This document shows, piece by piece, positions 11,762-23,847 of a stretch of DNA of 64,000 bases (position 1 is the first letter of the stretch; every line of letters starts with the position of its first letter). The notes below the pieces were generated by a model. The model made no database searches. It had not been told where the DNA came from and saw nothing but the letters and a program-made list of their open reading frames with translations. The stretch comes from Eublepharis macularius (lineage: Eukaryota; Chordata; Lepidosauria; Squamata; Eublepharidae): NCBI RefSeq assembly GCF_028583425.1, contig NC_072801.1, positions 23,084,001 through 23,148,000 on the forward strand. The letters run 5' to 3'. A program made the position numbers and the translations under genes.

Positions 11762-13018
11762 CTGTCAACATAAGGGTAGGTTTGGTAAAAATTATTTATA
11801 TCAAAGATTCCATATTTACTATTGAAAGAATATTTTCATATTTATTCCTCCTAGAAAAAAACAAACAAATACATCTTGCACTAGCTAGTAAACCTTCATG
11901 TTAGGGTTGCCAGGAGACCTCCCACTGGCACCCCCCTCCATTCAGTAAGCTGGGGGGGGGAGGTGAAGGAAAAAACCCTGTTGCACTGACAGTGTAACAC
12001 TGCTTCCAGGGCAAACCCAAAAGTGATGTCACACAACTCTATGGTCAAACGACTGAGTTTTTGCTGAATCTTAGAGTGCTGTGATGTCACTTCCGGGTTC
12101 ACCCCAGAAATGCCATCATGTTTTCGATGCAATGGTACCCCCTATATCCCCTCCTGCCCTACTTTGTGTCTCTTTCAGTTTTCCGAAGGAGGTGTAAAAA
12201 AACCCGCATAGTGAGGGGAATTGATTCATGCTGAGACAATCCTAGGTAAGAGTGAAAGTAATTATAGGCCAATACAGAGTACCAGTAAAAAAAATGGCCT
12301 AAATGGTACCTCACATCTTCCATTTTGAGGCCCCAAGAGAGACTGTATCAGTAAGAAAATCCAGTTACTTTTACTCCTGGTGCAGAGAGAAAGGGTTCAA
12401 CCTTAGTTAACAGTACTAGTTGCCCAATCCAACCCCCACTCTCTTTTTGCTGTTTTAGAAAGTTTAAAGAGAAGGGAGATACAACGTGCAATCTAAGGCA
12501 AAATTATGCCCTTCTAAGTCCACTGAGGCCAATGGGCTTAGAAGCGTATAATTCTGCTTAGGATTGCACTGACAATCACTAAATACACAACTTCTCAACT
12601 AGATGGACCCTTGTAATTTAGCTGATGTTATTTTGCCATGATAGTACATTTGCCACCACCAGACAAATAACATTACCCAATTTTGCCATTTGAGGCAGAC
12701 AAATAATGTTACTCAGATTGTAACTGAATTTAGATAGTTTTTCTTCATTTGTTTGTTAGTGGTCAAGATTCACCATGCAAAATCCGGAGTTGGACACTAG
12801 CAGGGTGAAAGGCCATCAGGGAGCCCCCATCTGTGCTGCTGTTAACTTTCACAGAAGGATGTAATATAAACTTTCTATTAACTATAAAGCAGTAGTGATT
12901 GGACCATTTCTCACTGCCGCCTCAGACTCTCCCTTTAGGTGTTTAATGCTTGACATTCACCACTGCAAACAACAGGTACCATCACTCTGAAGCCCCGCCC
13001 GCTTCTCTCGAAACATAC
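11762..13018. other. PDGFA intron 5: summary
   Basis: It holds a repeat starting tagggttgccaggagacctc at 11903 with a tail to about 12160, and an 85-bp palindromic repeat at 12486-12570. The remaining sequence has no feature I can support. Confidence 0.65.
12486..12570. repeat. 85-bp palindromic interspersed repeat
   Basis: GTGCAATC at the left and GATTGCAC at the right are ends of an almost complete inverted repeat centred on ccactgaggccaatggg (arms containing ttctaag/cttagaa and aattat/ataatt). It resembles a short MITE common in reptile genomes; the class is inferred. Confidence 0.65.
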
Positions 13019-13145
13019 CCGTTTCTTCTTCTCGATAATCTGAATTAGAACTTGATGATGTACAGGTGCACTCCATATGCTCTTCTAGCTTCACCAGGAC
13101 TTCTTTTAATTTTGGCTTTTTTCTAACGTATTCCACTTTTGCCAC
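13019..13145 (-). CDS. PDGFA: PDGFA exon 5: end of the growth factor domain, before the alternative tails
   Basis: This exon completes the growth factor domain. The minus-strand acceptor is a strong polypyrimidine tract ending tgcag before 13145, and the donor is gtatgt from 13018. It has 127 bp: 42 codons plus one base. The product starts [20 protein letters not shown], then EEHMECTC with the last two of the eight knot cysteines, then a Ser-rich stretch and DYREEET. The final single G is the first base of the codon that becomes Gly when joined to exon 6 or Asp when joined to exon 7. This is the phase needed for the known PDGF-A long and short isoforms. Differences from mammals cluster in the Ser-rich linker after the last cysteine. 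Reading past the donor would extend the frame into intron, so the exon boundary was set by the splice signal and family length. Confidence 0.97.
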
Positions 13146-14299
13146 CTGCAGAAAAAAAGGAATATATGAAAGGCTCAGTCATGATGTCACAAAGAGTAAG
13201 ATGCTGGGTACTGAACAACAGACATTTGCTGACCAGCACAAGGTACTGGGAACACATCTCGCCTGAAGTGAAGTTACGGATTGAAATTGTTGCTACCTTT
13301 ATGTCCGGGGTGGGGCCAAGATCTTCGAAGGGTGCATGCTTCCATATGAGCCTGTCTGCCAAATTAAGATCTTCTGCAGAGATATATCTCCTTGTGTTCC
13401 CTGTGAGGTCACAGCCTTTTCTGCCATGACATCTGGAACTGTATCCCACAGCTGCTCGGTTGGTTCCCAACACCTCTAGTTCCATGCACTAGGTGAAAAG
13501 TCTTTATGCATAAGAACTGCCCCCAGTTGTGCTTCTATGATTATGGATACTGATTAGTTGGGAGGCCTGCCATTTTAATGGCTGCTCTGATATGATTTTA
13601 TGTTTTGTTTAACATCCGTTCTTATTTTAGAAGTCCCCTTGGAAGTTTGGGCCTAAGAGACCGTAAGACACAATTTTTTTAAAGAAACAATTGTTTCTTA
13701 ACTATCATTGTAAGCTGCCTCGAACCACATGGAAATCAGGGATATAAATATTGTCATAAATACATAGTGTTTTATTATTATATAAATGCAATTGCAAGTA
13801 TTAAATCTAGTTTTCAGAAGTAAACCTTAAAAACCATCATTTAGAGCCATCCAATTAGAGATAATTCCTTGTTTTTGCATTTTCCTTAGCCATTACCTTA
13901 TGCCAGATTATCCAAAAAAAGTCATTGTTGCATTAATGTCAGACTTATATTAAGCGTTCCTTCTTTTAAAGACTTGATTGACATGACATTCCCAAATGTG
14001 TATAACAAAATGTCACACCTAATGATCTTGCTTCCAAAAGTTTGCCATTAATATAATGTGCAGAAATCAACACATTATGAACTACGCATTTATGTACCTG
14101 TTTGATTGCTTAAGATAAGACTTTTATAATGGTTTAGTTCTTCAGTCTGGTTTTTCTTCAAAGTGGTAAAAAAATTATTCCCACACTGACCTTGCTTACC
14201 ACCCATCAGCTTTAAACCAGTCTGTATTTCAGGGTCATCTTTCCACAAGGATTAAAATGTGCCTTCTTAATTTTGCTCCCCCTCCCTCAACGCCCTGAC

Positions 14300-14506
14300 C
14301 TGGTTAGCCCAAGCAAGCCTGATCTCATCAAATCTCAGAAGCTGAGCAGGGTCGGCCTTGGTTAGTAGTTGGATGGGAGACCTCCAATGTAAGACCAGGG
14401 TTGCAGAGCCAGGCACTGGCAAACCCCCTCTGTTAAATCTCTTTCCTTGAAAACCCCAACAGGCATTGCCATAAGGCAGCTATGACTTGATGGCACTTTC
14501 CACAAT
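14300..14506 (+). repeat. 5S-rRNA-derived SINE
   Basis: The head matches 5S rRNA (gcctgatctcatc, aatctcagaagctgagcagg, then gttagtagttggatgggaga). The body is the shared module (ggcaaaccccctctgtt, ccttgaaaaccccaacagg) and the tail is ctatgacttgatggcac. The internal 5S promoter region is diverged. It is not a 5S gene because the 3' half of 5S is replaced by the SINE body. Confidence 0.9.
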
Positions 14507-16177
14507 CCCTTTCAGCATTTTACAGCTATATTCAGACAGATTTTGTCATCCTGAGCTCTGCTGAGCTCTCTTGCCAAATTACCCCAGTTGCAAGCAGGGC
14601 ATTTAGAAGGGAAATCTTGCAATATTGGAAACCCACCTCAGAGAAATATTTGGCCAAGCGCCACTCACGCTATAAATACTTGTCAAACTATCTTGGATAA
14701 CTTCTGCTTGATGAAAGATGGAGCAATTCAATGTTAGCTGACCAATTTCACAGGAGCAGGCCTTTAGGCATAGAAGGGACTCCCATTCTCAATATTGGGG
14801 CCACACAGAGAGCTATGAATGCACAACATTCTTTCCCTTCCTATGACTTGCCAGGAATCTTGGCTGTGTATCCAAAGGCTCCTTATTCAGGGCAGCCAAG
14901 CCTCCCACTATGGCAAGAGGCCTTCCACCAAAGACCTATTTCTCAACTGCCACTCCAAGCAGCAGCAGTAGGGGAGTGACATTGGCTGTAGTGCTCTAGG
15001 TTAGCCCTATGAATCACAGCAAATTCTATGGGTTTACCATAGAGTTTCTGGTGATTTCTAGAGCTACCATAGGTCACTTTCAGGTTTTCCCCATAAGTGT
15101 TGCAGCAACTCAGCCCCCATGTTCCCAAATCCACCCACCAGTTGCCAACCCTACTCCGTCTCTTTGCATAGCCCACGAAGCAAATGTACCCCACTCCTGG
15201 TACATATAACATTATGAATAACTTTCTGGATCCAGAATCCAATACAACATAAGATGAAGTTTTATTAACTATTTACATAACTTAGAACTGCGAATTAGCA
15301 TTGATTGGAAATGGAAAGTACCTATCTGGAAAGTGTGATTTGGACTATTATATGCATAGAGGAGGCCAGGATGAAGGGAAACCGAAACGAGCAACTTTAA
15401 GCTGGCGGGCTCGTTGCCACCTACCTGGAGATCCAGAGGGATCCTATGAGGCTCTTCTGAATTGGCTGTTTTGAGCACTTACTGTTGATTCCTACTATTT
15501 TGAATTGACCATCCTGCTGTCATCCCCACATATACGGAGCGTGTGGACAAGACGAAGATTTATTCCAAGAACTATCACCCCTCCAGTGATTTGTATAGGA
15601 GGTTACATAAAAGAACTGCCATTGATTTCTTGCAGCAACTTTGGGACACATGTGTGTATTTATATATTTGTATTGTAAGAATTTTGAATGATTGTATATC
15701 TTTTGTATTCACATGGTGAGCAAGACGCAAATAACAAAATATTTTGATATAACAATTGAAGATTTATTGGGTTCCTAGGGTGTTTGCCCTTAGCGGAGTT
15801 AATCATAGCAGCTAAGCCAATGTGCAGCCCTAAGAAATTGTGACATAGTCACCTGCAAAGGCTTACAGTTATCTCTGTGCTACCAACAACATTAACAGAA
15901 GAAGGGTAGGCTGACATCCAAAAGATCTACAAGGCAAAAATATATGGAAGACTGAAAATGCAGGCTGTTACAACAGAGCCTTATCCAGTAGAACTGAATG
16001 GGATTAGAAGGCTCTAGTTCAAATCCAGTTCTAGTCAAAAACCTCATCATGTGCCTCTGGAGAACCCACTCTCTCAAATCCAAGACTCCTTCAAATATGG
16101 AGATTATAATAATGGCCCACTTTTCAAGGCTATTGTAGAGATTCCAACAAAGTGAACTGCTGTGAACAGAGAAAGGA

Positions 16178-16217
16178 TGTATGCATGCATGCATGCATGC
16201 ATGCATAAATAAATAAA
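16178..16217 (+). repeat. (ATGC)n and (AAAT)n microsatellite
   Basis: About seven copies of atgc followed by aataaataaat. A 201-codon minus-strand open frame runs through it and is not credible. Confidence 0.9.
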
Positions 16218-17082
16218 TGTTGAGGATTCTCTTCCATCCCATCCCCGCTACACAATATACAATCCTGCAGTCAGCAGCCTCCCAGAGATCTAACTCTGTA
16301 ACCCAATATGCCATATGCAATATGTTTATCATTGTGGCAAAAGTAGAGGTCAGATTTATCAGATGACTGCAGGAAGCAAGCCATGCTATACACTCCAGGA
16401 AAAAAGCAAAACAACACCAATCACCGCCCAGAAGGCTGGACCCTACCAACATTTCTGTTGCTGAAAGTGGGAGGAAGATATCCTTTGGACTACCCAATAA
16501 ACGACACTGAGGATTGTAGGACCCACATGGGCAATGTCATGTTGAATACAGGCTGTACAGGAGAGAAATTCGACAAAGATCCAATGAAAAAAGCTGTTAG
16601 GGCCCAATCCAGGAGTCATTATTAGCTAGCTGACCCCAAATAAATCAATCCACATCCACATATCATTTGATATTGCACTATCGTGATCATTCACAGCGAG
16701 ATTTTCTCATGCAGACAAAAGAATTCAGGAGGTTAATGACTATTACAGGGCAATGATAGCACAATATCCAGCAATGGGCAGACACAGTCCAAGAGAAAGC
16801 AAAAGAGCTTCCACCAATTTGGGAAAAAAGAGAAGAGTTGAGCACCAACAGCTTCATTCTATTCAATACCCTGTTTATCATAGTGGCATGCAATGATGAT
16901 TCAAGGCAGGGGCAAGCCAAGTTTGTATTGGTTTGCATTGTAGAGATTTCTGGACTACAAAGGAGACACAAAACTTACAGTTAAGTCAGAAGACAACATG
17001 GCCCAATAGAGTCCTTCAACATTCATAGTCATTGCATGCATATACTAATAAAACCTGACAATTCATAGGTTCCAGAAGATTA

Positions 17083-17264
17083 GCCGTTTTCACACGTCTT
17101 TAAAATAGCGCAATACTCACTGAAGGCTGCCAGCTTTTTGATGCCATCCGTCCATGAAAGCGCCATCATCACTGCCTGAAAACGGATGGTGTCAAAAATC
17201 GAGCGAGGAAGCCGGCAGCCATCTGTAAGTATCATGCTATTTTAAAGATCTGTGAAAATGGCCA
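17083..17264. mobile_element. PIF/Harbinger-like MITE, 182 bp
   Basis: Inverted ends: GCCGTTTTCACACGTCTTTA at the left, and TGGCCATTTTCACAGATCTT as the reverse complement of the right, both continuing into AAAATAGC. The flanks are TTA on each side (17080-17082 and 17265-17267), the 3-bp duplication typical of PIF/Harbinger elements. Non-coding. Confidence 0.65.
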
Positions 17265-17358
17265 TTATCTACTTCATCCTCATGTTTTAAGGAGTATCTG
17301 CTAATATCCTAGGCATCATAATCAAATTCCTAATCAGAGAATGTTGATGCCTCAGGTC

Positions 17359-17997
17359 CAGGGCCAGATCTACGGTTGCCAGCGCCCAGGGCAACTGTAG
17401 TCAGCCTCTATGCGTGCACATAGCGCGCGCGCTCCTGGCGCTGCATGATGACATCACTCCTGTGCCGCGGAGCTGGCGGCAGCGCGAGTGGCTTGTAGGC
17501 TGCCCGCGCCGTTCACCTGCCCCGCAGGACAAGGGGCGGTGTGCCCCTTGTCCTGGGGAAAGGTGAACGGCGCTGGCAGCCTCTGAGCCACTCGCGCTGC
17601 CTTTTGCCTTTCCCCAGGACAAGGGGCGGCCGGCTTGCTGCGCACCCCTTGTCCTGGGGAAAGGCGAACGGTGAGGGCAGCCTCAGAGCCACTCGCGCTG
17701 CCTTTTGCCTTTCCCCAGGACAAGGGGCGGTCGGCTTGCTGCGCGCCCCTTGTCCTGGGGAAAGGCGAACGGCGCGGGTGGCTTCCCAGCTACCCGCACC
17801 GCCTTTTGCCTTTCCCACAAGCCGGCTGCCCCTTATCCTGCGGGAAAAGCAAAAGGCAGTGTGGGTCGCTGCGAGGCCGCCTGCGCCGTTTGCCTTTCCC
17901 CAGGCGCACTCCCGGGGCTGGCAACTGCGCCCGGCGCCCTCTCTTTGGCAGTGCCGGGGGCAGACTACCCCCCCTGCCCCCCGTCGATCCGGCCCTG
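17359..17997. mobile_element. hAT-type non-autonomous element with GC-rich tandem modules
   Basis: Ends CAGGGCCAGATCTACG and, at the right, CGTCGATCCGGCCCTG. An exact 8-bp duplication, ctcaggtc, flanks it (17351-17358 and 17998-18005). The interior is very GC- and CpG-rich and built of repeated modules (ccccaggacaaggggcgg, ccttgtcctggggaaaggcg, agccactcgcgctgcctttt) in alternating orientation. Long open frames on both strands share these modules and are not genes. Confidence 0.9.
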
Positions 17998-18304
17998 CTC
18001 AGGTCTGCAGTGATCTCTCACCCAAAGAAAACTGAACTCTGTGGAACACTGATCTCCAATATGGCTTCCCTCAATGGGGTTTTTGGTGGTCATTTGCTTC
18101 TTCCCCAAAACATCTCTTTCCCAAAGCAAATTGCCAGTCCTGGTTTCCTCCACCTTCTTGGAGCTGGAGGTACTTCAGAAATACCCAGGAGGTCTTAGCC
18201 TTGAGTCTGCAAGGAGTAAACAATCAGAAACAACTGCTTCCAGGCCTGGAGGCTGCTTGACTTATAAACTCCCAACATGTGATTGACCCTAGTGGCAGCT
18301 ATTT

Positions 18305-18532
18305 TATAATAATATAGTGTGCTTATATACTGCTCTTCTAGACAGATTAGTGCCCCACTCAGAGTGGTGAACAAAGTCAATGTCATTATTATCCCCATGA
18401 TACAGCTGGGGAGCTGGGGCTGGGAGGAGCGGCTTATCCAAGGGCACCTGCTGAGGTCATGGCAGTAGTGAAATTTGAACCAGCAGAGTGCTGATTCTCT
18501 GCCCAGTCACTTAACAGCTATGCTATGTAGCT
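18305..18532 (-). repeat. Diverged tRNA SINE
   Basis: On the minus strand it runs from a tRNA-like head (gctgttaagtgactgg, then a B-box-like gttcaaatttcac) to a tail with agcagtatataagcac. The core ggagctggggctgggaggag is weakly like the other Sauria SINEs here. Confidence 0.65.
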
Positions 18533-20843
18533 AGTTTTGTGATTGCCCCTCCCATGGTAGCCATTTTGTGGCAGTGCCCAGTCCCCATTCTCAAAAGTCA
18601 AAAAGGACCCACAGGCTCAACAAGATTAGGCACTACCTCTTCTCTCCACTCACAAGTGAGGTGCATGCAAAAATGAATGCCGTACAACCATATGTCAAAT
18701 CTCTGGGGGAATCACCCAGAATATATTCTGCACAAACATAGAGCAGAAACAAACAAGGATTCGCATGTTCCTGGAGTGTGAAGGCCAAAGAGAAAACTTA
18801 CTAAAACAGCCTAGAAGGTCAAGTCTTCAAGTAAGCTGGGGGAGTCTCCCTGGAGGACAATGAGAATTCAGTCCACCCTGGGCAAAACTCCCTGCCCTTG
18901 GGTTGAAAGAGAAAAGCTCCAAAATGTTCACAATTTGCAACATTTTCCAAAGCTGTCAGTTTTCCACCTCAGAAAGATTTATGGAAGGCTGCAACTCATA
19001 ATAATGCTGTGCTGGAAAGGTCAGCTGTGGGTTGGAGAACTACCCTTTGAACCTCCTTCTTGGCGTGGTCTAACTCTTACCAAGTATGAAGTCTGAAAGG
19101 AAATGTATGATGAGTCTGAGTCATCCAGCACCAGGGATGACTAATTCGTCACATTTTACAGCAACAAACACAGATTAAGACCTTCCTAATCAAAGGGCAA
19201 AGATGGAAGCCCCCAGCCATACATGGAACAACTTTCATATCGGCTGTACTTATTCGGGAGATTGAAATGAATCAGCATCGTAGCAAATTACTCCAGACAG
19301 AAATAAACGGTTGCCTTTATCCTTGTCTTTTTTCAAATGGAGGTAAAACTGTAGACACAGATACGCTTCGTATTGTAAATACACAGCACACGCTGAAACG
19401 CTAGGCATTTTGTGATTCCATAATGACATGGAGACATAATGACATATTGGCACGGAGAATTGCAGGTATACTCTATACTAAAAACAACAACAACAAAACC
19501 CAAAGCCAGAACTTGAGGGACTTGAGTGGAATTCTTAGCTGGCAGTGATACTCCTTTGTGGCAAGTTGTGGTAGGGCCTGTCCCCGTAGATCCTGGTTTT
19601 GTTTTGTTTTTTTCATTTTTATCTATTTGTAGAGCATTTCCTCATGTGAATGTTCTATGCCAAGGTTTGATGTACCTGGTCAAAGCGGCTGAGTCCAAAG
19701 CAAGGTAAACGAATCCAAAGGTAGGCCTATGCTTGAAATTAACTGAGGGACAAGACCTTTCAACTTTTCATGAGAAGGAACAGCAGTCTTTAATGGCTCC
19801 CAAGTGATGGAATGCTCTTTTGAACCGGAGTCACTTTTCTCCAAAGTGGATTATCAACAGTGGGATGGAATGACGGCCGATGGAACTGGGCCACTCCGAA
19901 AGGGTTGCAAGGGTCAGAGTAGAGCGCCAGGATACAGGTCTGGCATTCTGTTGGGGTTTACATAGACAACACAAAGTCCGCGGGACACAAAAGCAACAGC
20001 TGAGAGACTGAGGATGTTTGTACAAAGTGACTCAAGAAGTGATAGCTGGGATTATGTTTTAGAGGGAGAGGAATTAACGGACGGAGGCTTTTGGAAGCCC
20101 GGGTGGATTTACAATGTTCATCCATCCTCCAGAAAATGCACAATAGAAGGCAGGATATGACAAGGAAGAAAGAGTGGGGGGGGTGAACAGCGAAGATACG
20201 GAGCGATCAAATGACCCAAAGGCCATCTGTCATGAACAGACTACTGCCAAGATCAGTTAATGCCACTGTTTTTCACACAGGGTAGACCAACAGCTCACAT
20301 ATTGAATTCTACCCAATTCTGTCAGCTAAATGATAAGGCTTACAAACATATGGAGAAGGGACCACTCCAAAGGAATGACAATCAAAAGGGAAAGGATAGA
20401 ATATTTTTTATCTCGCTCTACTTCTTATGTAGCTCATGATTCTTCCTCCTTCTGTTTTACCATTACAAATGACCTTGTTAGGCTGAGAGAGAAACCCTAA
20501 AATTCTGGTGATCCAACTACACGAAGGGGAAGACTGCTCTAGGCGCCCATGTCCATTTTCTGTGCATACGGCAACATGCTTTTTTTTTTTAAGCTTTGCT
20601 GTATGCAAACCCATACCCTCATAAATCTAAGTGGCCAACCGAAGCTGGAAAATGTGTACGCAAAACGGAAAGTGCCTATATTGAGAGGCTCATTCTTAAC
20701 ACTTCTCTCTCCTTACGTGAAGTCAGATTGCCAAAACTGTCACTTTCTGCTTCAAAGTGAACCGAAGCAAGATCACCCAAGTGAGTTTCAAGACTGAATG
20801 GGGATTTAAACTCAGGTGTCCTGTCCTAGTCGGCCAATGTTGG

Positions 20844-21938
20844 ACAGTATGGTGTAATGGTTAGCGTGTTGGACTAGTATCTGGGAACCCAGCTTCAAAT
20901 CCCCACTCTTGCAAAGAGACCACACAATACCAGGAAACCACTGTAGCAAATGTAAATATATTCCTATCCACATATAAAAGTGCAAAGTGCAAAGTGCGAT
21001 GTGTTCAAATATACAATACAGGGATACACAGAACAATTATATACAGCACATATATCATTCAACCAAGTCTTTACAGTCCGTATAGTTCCTTGCTTTCATT
21101 TAAAGTGCAACATGCAAAAATTTTTATACGGAAGCCCATGGAGAGAATCGTGGAAGATGTTCTAACATTCCCAGTCCCAAAATTCAAGATTTGTCCAACA
21201 ATGCCGACGGGGATGTGCAGGCAATTGTCATTAACCCGTTTCGTGAGAGAAAGCTCACTTCATCTTGGGCATGAAAAAATTCAGACTGGATACAAGAAAG
21301 TTGTAAGAACCAAACTCATTCTCTGGGGGCTTGAGAAGAAGGTGGTGTTAACAGTCTGAATTTTTTCATGCCCTAGATGAAGTGAGCTTTCTCTCACGAA
21401 ACGGGTTAATGACAATTGCCTGCACATCCCCGTCGGCACTGTTGGACAAATCTTGAATTTTGGGACTGGGAATGTTAGAACATCTTCCACGATTCTCTCC
21501 ATGGGCTTCCGTATAAAAATTTTTGCATGTTGCACTTTAAATGAAAGCAAGGAACTATACGGACTGTAAAGACTTGGTTGAATGATATATGTGCTGTATA
21601 TAATTGTACTGTGTATCCCTGTATTGTATATCTGAACACATCGCACTTTGCACTTTTATATGTGGATAGGAATATATTTACATTTGCTACAGTGGTTTCC
21701 TGGTATTGTGTGGTCTCTTTGCAACAGTTGTTCCAGGGCCACCCGTGGTTTTTCAAATCCCCACTCTGTAATGAAAGTTCACTGGGTGATCTTGGGCCAG
21801 TCACACACACTCTCAGACTAACCTACCACCCACAGGGTTGTTTTTGTGAGGGTAAAACAGGGGAGGAGAACGATATAAGCTACTTTGGGTTCCTGTTGGA
21901 AAGAAAGGTGGAGTATAAATGAATAAAATAAAATAAGG
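20844..21938 (+). repeat. Sauria tRNA SINE split by a fold-back element
   Basis: The 5' part (20844-20909) has ggtgtaatggttagcgtgtt and the B-box-like cttcaaatccccactc. The 3' part (21752-21938) resumes at ttcaaatccccactct and continues through gggtgatcttgggccagtca to a tail ending gtataaatgaataaaataaa. The 842-bp insert lies between two copies of the 16-bp ttcaaatccccactct. Confidence 0.92.
20910..21751. mobile_element. 842-bp fold-back (palindromic) insertion
   Basis: Left arm 20909-21288 and right arm 21352-21724 are inverted copies separated by a 63-bp spacer. The arms differ by a few bases and a 7-bp repeat (gtgcaaa) present only on the left. A 27-bp unpaired tail (21725-21751) ends gtggttttt. 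Flanking 16-bp direct repeats (20894-20909, 21752-21767) look like a target duplication. Near the arms' inner ends the sequence gtgagctttctctcacgaaa forms a small hairpin like those in the repeats at 37285 and 43683, which suggests a relation to Penelope-like or other reverse-transcribed elements. That class assignment is tentative. Confidence 0.85.
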
Positions 21939-23300
21939 GCAATACTAGTCCACCCTTCCATCCAAGCAAGATCCACAAAGTGCCTTACAGCAAGATTAAA
22001 AAGTGTAATTCAATTAAAAAAAACAGGAAAAATGAAGCAAAATATAAAACACATCTAGCATGTAGGTAGCCTCCAAATACCCTCATAAAGAGAACTTTAG
22101 ATACCTTATGCTTACAGGGAGAAAACTCCAATAAATAAACTCCATAAATACAATAAATGAAATGTCACAAATGCATGACAGTAGGCTGACACGGGGGTGG
22201 GGGGGGAGGGTTTGACTGCCTTGCCAACAGATAATAAAGACAAGATTAGGGAATTAAAGTTGTCGCCATGACAAAAAGTACTCTAAAAATGTCACTGGAC
22301 CAATGTCTCTAAAGTCTGTAAATTTCTGGGTCTCCTTAAAACCTGACCCCATGCATGACTCAGTCACCATGGGTGGAGATGATTCTGCAGTGAAAGGAAA
22401 AAGCGGTCAGAGAAGTAGATGTGTATATTGGTTGTATGTATCCGTGGTTGCATGTATCAAGGTTTTAAGTCTTAACCTGATGTTCAACGCCTGCTTGGAG
22501 GAGGGGTAGCCAGACAGTTTATGTATCCGCCATGCAAATCCAGGGTCCCTTGCTCCAGACTTGGTGTGGAACACTCTTCCAATCCTTAGTTTGGCCTCTT
22601 GTCCTTGCATCCTACACTATGGCCCCTCTACTAACTGGATATATTTCCCGTCAAAGTGAGTTCATTGAGGGAGAAGCTATGATCTCACCATCTTGACAAG
22701 GAAAGAGAAACTGAGGCCTTTTCAGTGTCCATCCAAAAGGGGCTTTTACAGAGATTGGGTATCATTAGAAAAGAGAACAAGGGAGCTCTCAACTCTGTTC
22801 TGGGAATAAGCAAAACAGATCCCATCCCCCTACCTTCTGCATGGCCCCAAAAGAGGATCTTCTGGATTATGGTACACATGGGCCATTCATCTCTGAACAT
22901 GGGAATTCCCAAGAGCCTGTGAAACAATTAATTGTATCAAAGCTGGAGAGAGCGGTGAGAGCATTTGAGGCGAGAGAGCATAAATATGGATTCTGTTTGG
23001 GGAGTACTGGTGTGACAGTGGGGTCAGATAACCCCTCTTGACAAAGAATACACTGATCCCATTTGACTTCTCATCTTTAATTAACAGTTTGAACAGGGAG
23101 GATTTTCTCAAGACCTTTGGAGCACAACCACATTTTTTAAAAAGGGTGTGGATAGCAATAATCGGACATCAGTTATTATCCTAAGCCGTGGCAAGAGGGA
23201 ACACAACTTTCCCATTATTAAACCTAGCACCAAGTGGGATCCAGAAAACTCTGTGGCTTGATCATGCCTCCAAGTGACACTTTCAGATTATACTTCTCAA

Positions 23301-23845
23301 AGACCAGCTCCTGACACAAACTACTATTAAACCGCAGAGGAGTTATAAAAACAATTTGCAAAATGGCACAGGGAAGAGGAAAAAACCCAGTGTTTTCTTT
23401 TCCAAACAAAGTAGTTATTTGGAATACAGCTTTCATCCTAGGACATACAAAGCTCCCATTGGTTCCTCTAACTCAGTATCATTGTCTGATTGGCAGCACC
23501 TCTCCCAGCAGAATTCTTTCTCAGTCTTGCTTCCTGAGATCTGAAGATGCTGGAGACTGAATCAGGGGCTTTGATTCCCACTGATTTATCATCTTTCCCC
23601 ATCTTTTAAAAAGGGGAACTAAAAGAATCTGCATACCTAGGAGGTAGCATTAAGTTTGTAGGACAGAATTAGAGTTTGCAAGAAACAGTCAACTTGCCCA
23701 CATTGAACTCCATGTTACCCCGCTTCCAATCCTGGCAACGTCTAGTTCAAATGTGCTGGTGTCATCACGCTGTATATTTATTATTTTTAAAAAACAATTA
23801 TTAGCTGTCTTTCCACCTTACAGCACTCAAGGCTGCTTACAACAG
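23301..23845 (+). repeat. Tandem duplication, copy 1 (0.55 kb)
   Basis: Starts agaccagctcctgacacaaa and ends caaggctgcttacaacag. Copy 2 at 24241-24795 is nearly the same throughout, with small indels. A LINE/SINE-like tail (ttattatttttaaaaaacaa then ttagctg) closes the unit. Confidence 0.95.
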
Positions 23846-23847
23846 AA

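Noticed and set aside
14300..14420. 5S rRNA gene
   Set aside because: Only the first part resembles 5S. It continues into a dispersed SINE body and tail found at many other sites.
15892..16497. Minus-strand open frame of 201 codons
   Set aside because: It crosses an ATGC microsatellite, has no recognisable domain or splice context and has low-quality composition.
17401..18198. Several overlapping open frames and a CpG-island-like block
   Set aside because: All but the tail lies in a hAT element with an exact target duplication, and the modules repeat in both orientations. It is not a promoter or gene.
20994..21646. Two mirror-image frames of 121 codons
   Set aside because: They are the same arm sequence read from each side of a palindrome. 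No known protein family is apparent.
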